This document shows, piece by piece, positions 35,175-42,832 of a stretch of DNA of 51,928 nucleotides. The translations under genes were made by a program, and so were the position numbers. Origin of the DNA: Clostridium sp. LS (GTDB lineage Bacteria > Bacillota > Clostridia > Clostridiales > Clostridiaceae); NCBI RefSeq assembly GCF_002760435.1, contig NZ_AUUU01000071.1:1-51928 (forward strand), written 5' to 3'. Below the pieces are notes generated by a model. That model was not told the origin of the DNA. It ran no database searches and saw only the letters and a program-made list of their open reading frames with translations. Every line of letters starts with the position of its first letter. Within the stretch, counting starts at the first letter, position 1.

Positions 35175-36044
35175 TTATTTCTCATTAGCAGCTTCTCTTT
35201 TTTTGCCAGTGTATTTCATAAGTATAAGACTGCCATTACAATTGTTTTTATTATTATTTTCAACTCTTTCAATTATCTCCTGGCAGATTACACTTACAGA
35301 TGCTCTCTTATTACTTAGAATTTCTTCAAATTCAACCCATCTTAAGCCTTCATATATACCTCTGCTCATAAGTAAAATTATGTCATTCTTATAAAGCTCA
35401 ATTGGAACTTCAGAAATTTCTATATTCTTAAAAGATTCTTGTCCAACATAATATAGAATTTTTTCTTCTTTTAAAGCATATAATGCTTCCTTCTTTTGAA
35501 TTTTTCCATTGTAGTATTCTTTTTTTGCTACTTCACTTATGGTATGTCCTTCACTTAATCTCACAAGTTCCTTATTTCTAAAAATGCCAATCATTGCATC
35601 CCCAACTAAAGCGTAAGATAATAAGTTATCATTTACTATTGCGCTTAATACGCTTGCTCCTCCTTTATCTTTTTCAACTCGCTTTATAATTTCATGATTG
35701 GCCTTATTGAAAGCTTTTTTAAAGAAATAAGTTAATTTTTCTTTACTGCCCTCTTCTACAAACATTTTAATTATTGATTTAGCTGCTACAATGCTTGAAA
35801 TTCTCCCTGCCTCATTTTTACCTAAACCATCTGCTAACACTGCCAATGTTCCATTAGATGTATTTACTACATCCACATAATCTTCCTGGATTTCTTCAGA
35901 TCCAATGCTTACTCCTTTTGCTATCTCTAAATCTCTTTTATTAATTCTCTTTAATAAAAAAGTTCTTAATATTAGCAAAAGTATTAAAACGCCTAGAAGT
36001 AAAAGAATTAATTTTAAATTTCCATAATCATCAACGCTTAGCAT
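35175..36044 (-). CDS. Membrane-anchored degenerate PP2C-like protein
   Basis: A 289-residue protein with one N-terminal membrane helix (10-30) and a cytoplasmic PP2C-like domain. Visible motifs are EDYVDVV (54-60), VLADGLGK (69-76), GGASVLSAIV (128-137), LVGDAMIGIF (146-155) and LMSRGIYEGL (225-234). The conserved Asp of the SDG motif is Arg228, and the terminal DN segment reads NCNGSLIL (268-275). The first two Asp sites are kept. This suggests weak or no phosphatase activity, or a pseudo-phosphatase that only binds. It lies between the zinc-ribbon FHA gene and the second PP2C gene, with gaps of 11 and 26 bp. PppA-Fha-PpkA circuits switch Gram-negative type VI systems; no kinase is seen here. 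Confidence 0.8.
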   Translation of the reverse strand: MLSVDDYGNLKLILLLLGVLILLLILRTFLLKRINKRDLEIAKGVSIGSEEIQEDYVDVVNTSNGTLAVLADGLGKNEAGRISSIVAAKSIIKMFVEEGSKEKLTYFFKKAFNKANHEIIKRVEKDKGGASVLSAIVNDNLLSYALVGDAMIGIFRNKELVRLSEGHTISEVAKKEYYNGKIQKKEALYALKEEKILYYVGQESFKNIEISEVPIELYKNDIILLMSRGIYEGLRWVEFEEILSNKRASVSVICQEIIERVENNNKNNCNGSLILMKYTGKKREAANEK

Positions 36045-36055
36045 ATATCACATAC

Positions 36056-36562
36056 CTATTCTTTTTCATTATCTTGCCATTCAAAGTGCTCACCACAAAA
36101 TGGTACAAAAAGGAACTTACTTTTTCCAAGTTCAATTACATCATAAGCAGATAATTCTGAAGGCATATAAGCAGGCTCACCATTTAAATAGGCAATTCCT
36201 GAAGAATCTCCCGGTAACAATACATTATTTTTTTTCTTTGGATCATATACGATTATTGCATGATTTCTTGTAGCAATATCGTTATCTCCTATAATTTGAA
36301 CATCCATGTCATCTGCTCTACCTATGAAGTTTTTTCCGCTTTTTATTTTATAGTCCTTGCCAACTCTTGTTCCTTGAATGCATACAAGCCATCCGCAGAC
36401 TGGATCAACCTCTTGATATAGCAAGTTAGTTTCTATATCTATCTTTTCCTGTACAGGTTCTACTCTTTCTTTTTTTGAAGTATCTATATTGCAGTATGGA
36501 CATATACTTCCATAACGCCTTTCACTAAACATATGCCCATTTGGACATCTAATAAGTCCCAT
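36056..36562 (-). CDS. Zinc-ribbon FHA-domain protein
   Basis: A protein of 168 residues. The N-terminus has a zinc ribbon, with CPNGH (6-10) and CPYC (21-24). An FHA domain follows at about 58-155: GWLVCIQGTRVGKDYKI, NFIGRADDMDVQI with the conserved Gly-Arg at 81-82, then ATRNHAIIVYDP with the Asn-His pair at 100-101. FHA domains bind phosphothreonine. The next gene is a PP2C-like protein 11 bp away, so the two probably act in one signalling unit. Similar zinc-ribbon FHA proteins are common in Firmicutes phospho-signalling loci. Start ATG has a modest ribosome site. Confidence 0.88.
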   Translation of the reverse strand: MGLIRCPNGHMFSERRYGSICPYCNIDTSKKERVEPVQEKIDIETNLLYQEVDPVCGWLVCIQGTRVGKDYKIKSGKNFIGRADDMDVQIIGDNDIATRNHAIIVYDPKKKNNVLLPGDSSGIAYLNGEPAYMPSELSAYDVIELGKSKFLFVPFCGEHFEWQDNEKE

Positions 36563-36623
36563 TTATATCACTCCATTTCTTTAAATCAATTCCCTTTAGG
36601 GTATCCGTGTACAATTGTTTACA

Positions 36624-36675
36624 AAATCCCTGTGCGGGATTTTTTAATATCTTTACGAAAAGCCATAGGCTTTTC
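36624..36675 (-). terminator. Tandem hairpins between the two FHA genes
   Basis: GAAAAGCC-ATA-GGCTTTTC (36657-36675) and AAATCCC-TGTGC-GGGATTT (36624-36642) follow each other downstream of the first FHA gene on the minus strand. The second has a T tract on the plus-strand side only. They may weaken read-through or protect the mRNA inside the operon. Confidence 0.5.
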
Positions 36676-36682
36676 TTACTTA

Positions 36683-37252
36683 TTATTTAAGCAATAATTT
36701 TACTTTAGAAATAAATAGAATATCTCCGCTTCTTAATTCACAAGGAGCATCTTTTACAATTCTATACTTTGTGTCATCATCAGCCTTTTGAATACTTATT
36801 CCGCTTTCTTCTGATAAATCTTCTATATACCATTTTCCCGCTGCATAATTCACAACTGCATGGTTGTTTTCTATAAATTTCGAATATATCGAACAGCTTA
36901 AGTCTATAAATACATCATTGTCTCTTCCGTTTTTACCAATAATAAAGGATACCCTTTCTCCTATATCCCAGGTTCTTATGATTTCATTTTCTTCATTAAC
37001 TAAATCAATCCTGTTTATATTACTCTCATCCTCTATTACTTCTTCCTTATGCAATCTTTTATACAAATTTATAAAACATATTGCTCCTAATCCTACTGCT
37101 GCAGCTATTATAATTCCTCTAATATAAATTGATCCTATTGTTATATAGGCAACACCACATATTAATGCAATTATTACTCCTATAAATACATTAATTAACT
37201 GCAGACTTATTAGTAATTTACTATTATAATTTAAATTATTTTCTTCATTCAA
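36683..37252 (-). CDS. Membrane FHA-domain protein
   Basis: About 189 residues. Two membrane helices (about 13-36 and 41-63: LINVFIGVIIALICGVAYITI and GIIIAAAVGLGAICFI) lead to a cytoplasmic FHA domain with FIIGKNGRDNDVFIDL, ENNHAVVNYAAGKWYIEDL and SGDILFISKVKLLL. The usual Gly-Arg is Gly-Lys-Asn-Gly-Arg, while the Asn-His pair is kept. The frame begins at a GTG at 37261 that overlaps GGAG; I prefer the TTG at 37252, eight bases after GGAG. It would tether a phosphopeptide-binding module to the membrane next to the injection apparatus. Confidence 0.82.
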   Translation of the reverse strand: MNEENNLNYNSKLLISLQLINVFIGVIIALICGVAYITIGSIYIRGIIIAAAVGLGAICFINLYKRLHKEEVIEDESNINRIDLVNEENEIIRTWDIGERVSFIIGKNGRDNDVFIDLSCSIYSKFIENNHAVVNYAAGKWYIEDLSEESGISIQKADDDTKYRIVKDAPCELRSGDILFISKVKLLLK

Positions 37253-37265
37253 AGTAACCACTCCA

Positions 37266-37706
37266 TTACTTCTTTTTTATATTAAAAAAGCTCTCAAACA
37301 TTTTACTGGTATCCATTGGATTTTTTTTATTCTGTAATTTATCTTTATTAATATTATTGGAATTTGCATTAAATCCAAAAAAACTCTCAAAATATTTATT
37401 TAAGTTTTCTATACTTTCACCTTTATCTTGATATTTTTTATTACTACTATTATTAGATCTATTATCTGTACTATTTGCTTCTCTGGTGTTTTTCGCTTTA
37501 AAAAATTCTTGTTCATACTTTCTTCTCGAGTCTTCGTTGTTTAAAACTTCATATGCTTCATTTACTTCCTGAAATTTTCTTAATGCATCCGTATCATTTT
37601 TATTTCTATCTGGATGATATTTTTTTGCTAAACTTCTGAATGCTTTTTTTATCTCATCCTTAGAGGCTTCTGTAGATATATTTAATATCTTATAATAATC
37701 TTTCAC
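37266..37706 (-). CDS. J-domain (DnaJ-like) co-chaperone
   Basis: About 146 residues from a GTG at 37706 ([11 protein letters not shown]), which has GGGGG five bases upstream; a GTG at 37718 overlaps that site and is less likely. Residues 1-65 are a full J domain with YHPDRNKN, the HPD tripeptide that stimulates Hsp70 ATPases. There is no zinc-finger or substrate-binding domain. The C-terminal half is Asn/Ser-rich and carries the motif FESFF twice (near 107 and 138), perhaps a docking peptide. The only Hsp70 in the window, at 28643-31270, is the obvious partner. Confidence 0.9.
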   Translation of the reverse strand: MKDYYKILNISTEASKDEIKKAFRSLAKKYHPDRNKNDTDALRKFQEVNEAYEVLNNEDSRRKYEQEFFKAKNTREANSTDNRSNNSSNKKYQDKGESIENLNKYFESFFGFNANSNNINKDKLQNKKNPMDTSKMFESFFNIKKK

Positions 37707-37724
37707 CTTATCCCCCACTTAGTT

Positions 37725-37792
37725 CAGTTAACAGTTAACAGTTAACAATTTACAGTTAAGAGTTTGCAGCTTATGTTGAAATTATAAGCTGC
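37725..37792. repeat. Short tandem repeat and hairpin upstream of the J-domain gene
   Basis: CAGTTAA is repeated three times head to tail (37725-37745) and once more at 37753. It is followed by a perfect 9-bp hairpin, GCAGCTTAT with ATAAGCTGC (37766-37792). Both lie in the leader of the second block. Confidence 0.6.
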
Positions 37793-37835
37793 ATGTTTAT
37801 TTATATTAGAATTTGATTTTTGTAATATATTAAAA

Positions 37836-37871
37836 GATTTTTCTTTTGGACTTTGTCCTAAAAGAAAAATC
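37836..37871 (-). terminator. Terminator after the sheath-tube block
   Basis: GATTTTTCTTTT pairs with AAAAGAAAAATC, and GGAC with GTCC inside, giving a strong stem. On the minus strand it is followed by TTTTAAT. It lies just after the stop of the second tube gene and probably ends most transcripts of the structural block. Confidence 0.75.
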
Positions 37872-37884
37872 AATATTATTATAG

Positions 37885-38310
37885 TTAAGCGCTATATCCG
37901 CCTTCTATTGTAACTGTGCTTAGCTTGTCTTTCTTTTGTCTTACAACAAGCTCAAAAGTACCTATTCCTTCAGTGTCTCCAAAATTTTCTTTATAGTCAA
38001 CTACAAAGGCATTTGGATAAGTTATTTTTCTTATAACTTGATCTGCTGAAATTACTTCTACAGTTACTTTTCTATAGCAGTCTGCCTTTTCAGCTGGCAC
38101 TAATGACCATGTACCCATTTTTCTTGTGCTGTCAAATGGATCACCGTCTACTGCTGTTAAGATTTTACCTGCAATAATCATTGTGCTTCCAACATCTTTT
38201 GACCTTGCATTTGAATCTTCTGGAGTATCTGTAGTAAGTTTTACAGTTTGAACACTTTCTATGCTAAGATCTATTGTTTCTGCGCCTTCAATTTTTACTT
38301 TAAATCCCAT
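37885..38310 (-). CDS. Hcp-like tube protein, copy 2
   Basis: A 141-residue, strand-rich protein without signal peptide or membrane helix. It reads GFKVKIEGAETIDLSIES, NARSKDVGSTMIIAGKIL, WSLVPAEKADCYRKVTV and GDTEGIGTFELVVRQKKD. By eye about two thirds of its residues equal those of the copy at 38338-38763. The size, beta content and place next to the sheath gene fit an Hcp or tail-tube protein that stacks in rings inside the sheath. The sequence itself does not match textbook Hcp motifs that I can name, so the tube call is from context. Start ATG has AAGGAGG upstream. Confidence 0.65.
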   Translation of the reverse strand: MGFKVKIEGAETIDLSIESVQTVKLTTDTPEDSNARSKDVGSTMIIAGKILTAVDGDPFDSTRKMGTWSLVPAEKADCYRKVTVEVISADQVIRKITYPNAFVVDYKENFGDTEGIGTFELVVRQKKDKLSTVTIEGGYSA

Positions 38311-38337
38311 TTATTAACGTCCTCCTTATTATAATTT

Positions 38338-38763
38338 TTATTCAGCAAAGCCGCCTTCAAATTTAACACCGGCTGTTTTATCTTTCTTTTGTTTAACATA
38401 CAATTTAAATGTACCTACACCTTCTGTATCACCATAATCTTCTTCATAATTAATTACAAAAGCATTAGGTAAAGTAAATTGTCTTACTACTTGAGATGCT
38501 GAAATTACATCTACAGTTACTTTTCTGTAACAATCAGCTTTTTCTGCTGGCACTAATGACCATTGTGCTAATTTAATTGTGTTATCTGCTGCTTCTCCAT
38601 TTACTGGTGTTAAAATTTTACCAGCAATTACTAATGTTGTTCCTAAATCTGTTGAACGTGCATTAGAATCATCTGGAGTATCTGTTTTGAATTCTACAGT
38701 TTCAATACTTTCGATGTTTAAATCAATAGTTTCTGCACCCTCAACTTTTACTCTAAATCCCAT
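38338..38763 (-). CDS. Hcp-like tube protein, copy 1
   Basis: A 141-residue paralogue of the protein at 37885-38310; shared blocks include VEGAETIDL, DSNARS, WSLVPAEKADCYRKVTV and GDTEG-GTF. The frame begins 15 bases earlier with MGGSK, but that stretch is the ribosome site itself (GGGAGG seven bases before the inner ATG), so I start at 38763. The sheath gene upstream has nearly the same initiation context. Two tube genes side by side may give mixed tubes, or one may act as an effector carrier. The tube role is inferred from size and neighbours. Confidence 0.68.
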   Translation of the reverse strand: MGFRVKVEGAETIDLNIESIETVEFKTDTPDDSNARSTDLGTTLVIAGKILTPVNGEAADNTIKLAQWSLVPAEKADCYRKVTVDVISASQVVRQFTLPNAFVINYEEDYGDTEGVGTFKLYVKQKKDKTAGVKFEGGFAE

Positions 38764-38826
38764 TTTTGATCCTCCCATTAATTTTTATTTATAATTAAAA
38801 TAGATTTATTAAGGCACTAAATATTA

Positions 38827-38945
38827 CAAGTCCAATATGTCATGAATATTTTTCATCAAGCAACGAGCTAGATTGCCATTATAGCGCGCCCATCAGGTCA
38901 ATCTGCCGATACAGGATGGTGAAAAATAGTTGGCAGATAGACTTG
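38827..38945. repeat. Imperfect palindrome between sheath and tube genes
   Basis: The ends CAAGTCCAATATG and CATAGACTTG-like arms (CAAGTC at 38827 and GACTTG at 38940) pair, as do AATATTTTTCATCA with TGGTGAAAAATAGTT and AGATTG with CAATCT nearer the centre. The arms are about 55 bases and imperfect. It fills most of the 212-base gap between the two genes, which holds no gene. Confidence 0.5.
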
Positions 38946-38975
38946 TTTTTTGATTGCGCCTAAAATCTATTGTAA

Positions 38976-41153
38976 TTAACTAACTTCACTACGTGCGTCA
39001 TTGCGTGTAATTTCAACTTCAAGGTTCTTAACATTACCGTTAAATACTAAGTCGATATTACATGTTCCATTCTTTTCATTTATTACGAAGTTAATATCAT
39101 CTCCATCTCTAACAATGGCATTAATATATTCTTTACGTGCCATCCACTTGCTTTTAACACTTGTTGGATTGTTACTAAAGAATTTCACAATATTATCTTC
39201 TTTAAAATCATTAGTGTAGAATCTTAATATTCTCTCAATATATGTTGTCACTAATGTCTTGTAAATTGATTCAAAATCATTTTCATTAGCTTGTAAGCTT
39301 CTAGCCTTATATACTGTTATTTGCTTTATATCCTTACCTTGAATTTTGGCATTTTCAGATGAAAAAACAAATCCAAAATTTCTTCTGTTTATTGCATTTT
39401 TAATTTCGTTCGTAAATCCAGATATTTCTTTTGCAAGAGTTGTTGTAATCATTAATGAATTAGCTCCTGATTCTATATCAAATCTAACTCCTGGATATTC
39501 ACTGTATACATCCTTAAAATTCTCTTTTAAATATTCTGGACATTGGTATGCTGCTACAATACCAGCTCCTATATATGAACTTCCAATGTAAACTCCTTCT
39601 ATCCAAAGTTTTAGAATATCCTCTTTTTCTTTAGATAGCTCTACTGCTCCATTTTCCGTTAATATCATTCTCTTATCTAAAATTACCCCTGACTTTTCCT
39701 TTGGAATAACTGTAAAATTAGGTAAACATGGAATTGCAAATTCACTATACGGATTATTCATTAATGTTTCACATTTATCCATAAACTTCTCAATTCCCGC
39801 TGTTGCTATATGATTAAAGGTAGTATCTTCTCTTGGTTCAAAACTAAAGAACACTTGTATACGGTACTTTTGAACTGTATCCAAAAGCATAGCTAAGTCC
39901 TCCATTGAGTTCGAATCTGTCTGTAAAGCTTGTTTGTTAGACTTAAATCTTTCCCTTCGAACTTTATTTTTTGCTTGTCCTTCAAGTTCGATTGATGGAA
40001 CAATTCCAAACCAAATTGTATTTTCAAAGTCATTCTTATCATTTACTGAACTTAAGAATGTGTTCAGCCTTGGCAGATTTTGAGCATTTACCAATCTAGT
40101 AAGCTTTGTATTTGTAACCAATAAACTTGGCTTCATTCCCTTGCTTTTTGTCTTATATTGATCAAAAAACATCTTTACCCCTAATATTTTTTCTATTAAA
40201 GGCTTTACTGTCTTTATAAAATCATCTTTAGAATTTTTATAGAATTCTAAATAAGTATTATAGTTATTTACTTCCAACTCAACGTCTACTGAGCTTTCCA
40301 TGGTTGATGAAAGTGGACAAAATGTTCTTATAACCAAGCTTTTTACATACTCTGATTTTGTCTCATTAACTTCTTCATAGTCTTCCTCAAAAGCTTCGAT
40401 TAAGCCTGCATTTGCTTTATCATCTATTGCAACTAATGAGGTTTCTTCTACTTTTGGAGCTTCTATAACCTTCAATTCTCCATTTTCTCCCATGCTCAAA
40501 ACACCAAGCTGAAATTGTTCATTTGAGTTTTTATTATCGTCTCCTCCAAGAAGTAATCTTGTCTTTATATCTTCAATTGCAAGAGGTAACATTGCCATAA
40601 TATTGTTATAGTTTGCACTTGCTTCCTCAAACATTAAGTTAAGCTTGTCCCCCATGTCAAGTTTACTTGGATCTTCATCATCTAAGGCTTCATACTTACT
40701 ATATGTATATTGAATTTCCTTTCGAGTCTGCCTTATATCATCCATTACTTTTTTAGGTGAGATCATGTCCAATAAATTCTCGAACTTAAAATCTACATTT
40801 GCAATTCCTTGAGCTCTTTTTGTATCTATTAACGTAAATAACATCTTCAAAAAGTCGTTGGATTTATTGATTGGAATCTCAGTTATTAATTCACTTGGAA
40901 AGTTTTCTGGTTTTTTTAGTGTATACATTACTTTCTGATTTGTTGCATTATAAAATGAATATACTACTGGTGAAAACTTTTCTAAAAATTCATCAAAGCT
41001 ATTTACTAAAAATAATTCATTAATCTCTTTAATTTTGTCATCATTTAAACTATTTAATCCTTTAGTATCACCTACTACTGTAATTAAATCTAATTTTTCT
41101 GGATTAATCTCCTCAAATAATATAGTTCTATTCGTTTGATTTATAACATCCAC
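38976..41153 (-). CDS. Contractile sheath protein, probable TssB-TssC fusion
   Basis: About 725 residues. The first 160 resemble TssB: LITVVGDTKGLNSLND, NSFDEFLEKFSP and FKFENLLDMISPKKVMDDIR, the last matching the TssB pattern F(K/E)SLxDFxPxxVxxQVPxLxxLLxxR. The C-terminal 470 residues resemble TssC: LTRLVNAQNLPRLNTFLSSV, a central FAIPCLPNFTVIPKE segment, GSSYIGAGIVAAYQCPEY, and TYIERILRFYTNDF where TssC has its RxAHYLKVxxRD helix. TssB plus TssC lengths add up to about this size. The ORF begins at an ATG at 41168, but GGGAGG lies inside that start, seven bases before GTG 41153, so GTG is preferred. It is the first gene after the promoter at 41243-41271. The motif matches are by eye and partial. 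Confidence 0.72.
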   Translation of the reverse strand: MDVINQTNRTILFEEINPEKLDLITVVGDTKGLNSLNDDKIKEINELFLVNSFDEFLEKFSPVVYSFYNATNQKVMYTLKKPENFPSELITEIPINKSNDFLKMLFTLIDTKRAQGIANVDFKFENLLDMISPKKVMDDIRQTRKEIQYTYSKYEALDDEDPSKLDMGDKLNLMFEEASANYNNIMAMLPLAIEDIKTRLLLGGDDNKNSNEQFQLGVLSMGENGELKVIEAPKVEETSLVAIDDKANAGLIEAFEEDYEEVNETKSEYVKSLVIRTFCPLSSTMESSVDVELEVNNYNTYLEFYKNSKDDFIKTVKPLIEKILGVKMFFDQYKTKSKGMKPSLLVTNTKLTRLVNAQNLPRLNTFLSSVNDKNDFENTIWFGIVPSIELEGQAKNKVRRERFKSNKQALQTDSNSMEDLAMLLDTVQKYRIQVFFSFEPREDTTFNHIATAGIEKFMDKCETLMNNPYSEFAIPCLPNFTVIPKEKSGVILDKRMILTENGAVELSKEKEDILKLWIEGVYIGSSYIGAGIVAAYQCPEYLKENFKDVYSEYPGVRFDIESGANSLMITTTLAKEISGFTNEIKNAINRRNFGFVFSSENAKIQGKDIKQITVYKARSLQANENDFESIYKTLVTTYIERILRFYTNDFKEDNIVKFFSNNPTSVKSKWMARKEYINAIVRDGDDINFVINEKNGTCNIDLVFNGNVKNLEVEITRNDARSEVS

Positions 41154-41242
41154 TTTTAATCCTCCCATTAAATAAATTTACATAAAAATTATTTTATACC
41201 TAGCATTCCCCTTTATTACATTTTATAGGAATACTATAGCAA

Positions 41243-41271
41243 ATTATAATATATGAATTAAATTTATTCAA
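41243..41271 (-). promoter_or_regulatory. Sigma-A-type promoter of the sheath-tube operon
   Basis: On the minus strand TTGAAT (41266-41271), a 17-base spacer and a perfect TATAAT (41243-41248) lie about 90 bp before the GTG of the sheath gene. The spacing is ideal and no other gene intervenes. Confidence 0.75.
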
Positions 41272-41530
41272 GAATATCTGGTCCATTTTTACATTTGTGT
41301 TTTTAATAGTAAATTATATTGTCATTTAAATATTTCCAACTTTATCTTACATTTATTTACTAAAATACTCCATTTTAACTTAATACGAATTTTTTCTCTT
41401 TTTTTCCCTAAAATCAAACTTAATTTAACACTTATATTTTTATATAGTGTTGATTAATAACTTATCAAAAATTGTTGTATTATAATATTAATTGTTAATA
41501 ATTTTTTATTCGTAGTATCATTAGGAATTA

Positions 41531-41578
41531 AATAAATTAATGGTTCGATTTTTAGTAAAATCGAATCATTAATTTATT
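41531..41578. terminator. Near-perfect 22-bp hairpin
   Basis: AATAAATTAATGGTTCGATTTT (41531-41552) pairs with AAAATCGAATCATTAATTTATT (41557-41578) with one wobble and a 4-base loop. It lies between nspC and the sheath promoter. It may be a second terminator or a regulatory palindrome. The rest of 41169-41651 holds only the promoter and the next hairpin. Confidence 0.6.
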
Positions 41579-41612
41579 AAAATGTGATTATTAAAAGAAT
41601 ATTTGTAAAATA

Positions 41613-41648
41613 AAAAAAGAACTGTGTTTAATTACACAATTCTTTTTC
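41613..41648 (-). terminator. Terminator of the polyamine operon
   Basis: AAAAAGAACTGTGT pairs with ACACAATTCTTTTT (one mismatch, six-base loop). It begins four bases after the nspC stop codon, and the minus strand continues with a T-rich tract. Confidence 0.75.
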
Positions 41649-41651
41649 TAT

Positions 41652-42794
41652 TTATGACAATCTATTTTTGAAGTCTTCATATCCAAATTTTTTTATAACT
41701 TCGACACCTTTTTCTTCACTGTATTTTACAATTGCAGGAAGATTAACTCCATTAAAAGTATTATTTTTAACCATTGAATAAATAGCCATATCGCAGAACA
41801 CAAGTTTATTTCCCGGCTTTAATGGCTCCTTAAATGAGTAGTCACCTATAATGTCTCCAGCAAGACAAGTTGGACCTCCAAATCTATAAGTAAACTCAAA
41901 TTCATTTGGCTTTCCAGCTCCTATTATATTAGGCCTATATGGCATTGCAAGCACATCTGGCATATGACATTCTGCTGAAGTATCTAATATTGCTATATCC
42001 ATTCCATTTTTCATTGTATCCAAAACTGTTGCAACAAGAAATCCTGTATTTAGGGCTATAGCTTCACCTGGTTCAAGATAAACCTCAACGTTATATTTAT
42101 CTTTTATAAAATTAATAGATTTTATTAGAGTTTCTAAATCATAATCTTCTCTAGTAATATGGTGACCGCCGCCAAAGTTAATCCACTTCATTTTCTTAAT
42201 GTATTTGCCAAACTTCTCATCTACAACCTTTATTGTACGTTCAAGAGTATCAGAATTTTGTTCACACATTGTATGGAAATGTAATCCGTCTATACCCTCA
42301 AGCCCATCTTCTTCAAAATTCGCTAAAGTAACTCCCATTCTTGAATTTTCAAAACATGGATTATATATATCTGTTTCTATCTCAGAATACTCTGGGTTAA
42401 TACGAATTCCACATTCAATTTTCTTTCCTTCAAGATTTTTAACTTTATCTCTATATTTCTTCCATTGGCTAAATGAATTAAATACTATGTGATCACTGTA
42501 TTTCATTATCTCATCAAATTCATCTTCTCTATAAGCAGGCGCGTAAATATGCACTTCCTTACCCATTTCTTCATATCCAAGTCTAGCTTCATGCAAAGAA
42601 CTTGAAGTAACTCCCTTTAAATACTTTCCTATTAAAGGAAACGTAGAAAACATTGAAAAAGCTTTTGTTGCAAGAATAATATTAGCCCCTGTTTCCTTTT
42701 GAACATGATCCAAAACTTCCAAATTCTTTTTAAGAAGCCTCTCATCAACCAAATAACATGGTGATGGCAATTTATTTAAATCTATATCTTTCAT
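41652..42794 (-). CDS. nspC: Carboxynorspermidine/carboxyspermidine decarboxylase
   Basis: About 380 residues, the usual length. It is a PLP-dependent, alanine-racemase-fold enzyme that removes CO2 from carboxyspermidine to give spermidine (or from the nor-form). Visible are PSPCYLVDERLLKKNLEVL at the start, ILATKAFSMF with the PLP lysine near residue 45, CGIRINPEYSE, FGGGHHITREDYD and the phosphate-binding CHMPDVLAMPYRP stretch. It works after the dehydrogenase encoded at 43271-44473. The gene is the last of the operon and is separated from that dehydrogenase by a palindrome. ATG 42794 is preferred to the TTG before it because of GGTGG upstream. Confidence 0.92.
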   Translation of the reverse strand: MKDIDLNKLPSPCYLVDERLLKKNLEVLDHVQKETGANIILATKAFSMFSTFPLIGKYLKGVTSSSLHEARLGYEEMGKEVHIYAPAYREDEFDEIMKYSDHIVFNSFSQWKKYRDKVKNLEGKKIECGIRINPEYSEIETDIYNPCFENSRMGVTLANFEEDGLEGIDGLHFHTMCEQNSDTLERTIKVVDEKFGKYIKKMKWINFGGGHHITREDYDLETLIKSINFIKDKYNVEVYLEPGEAIALNTGFLVATVLDTMKNGMDIAILDTSAECHMPDVLAMPYRPNIIGAGKPNEFEFTYRFGGPTCLAGDIIGDYSFKEPLKPGNKLVFCDMAIYSMVKNNTFNGVNLPAIVKYSEEKGVEVIKKFGYEDFKNRLS

Positions 42795-42832
42795 CAATCC
42801 ACCAACCTTTTTCTCATTTAAGAGTTAACATT

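Noticed and set aside
37885..38763. Idea that the two tube-sized proteins are secreted proteases or adhesins
   Set aside because: They have no signal peptide, no catalytic motif and no cell-wall anchor; their size and place beside the sheath favour tube proteins.
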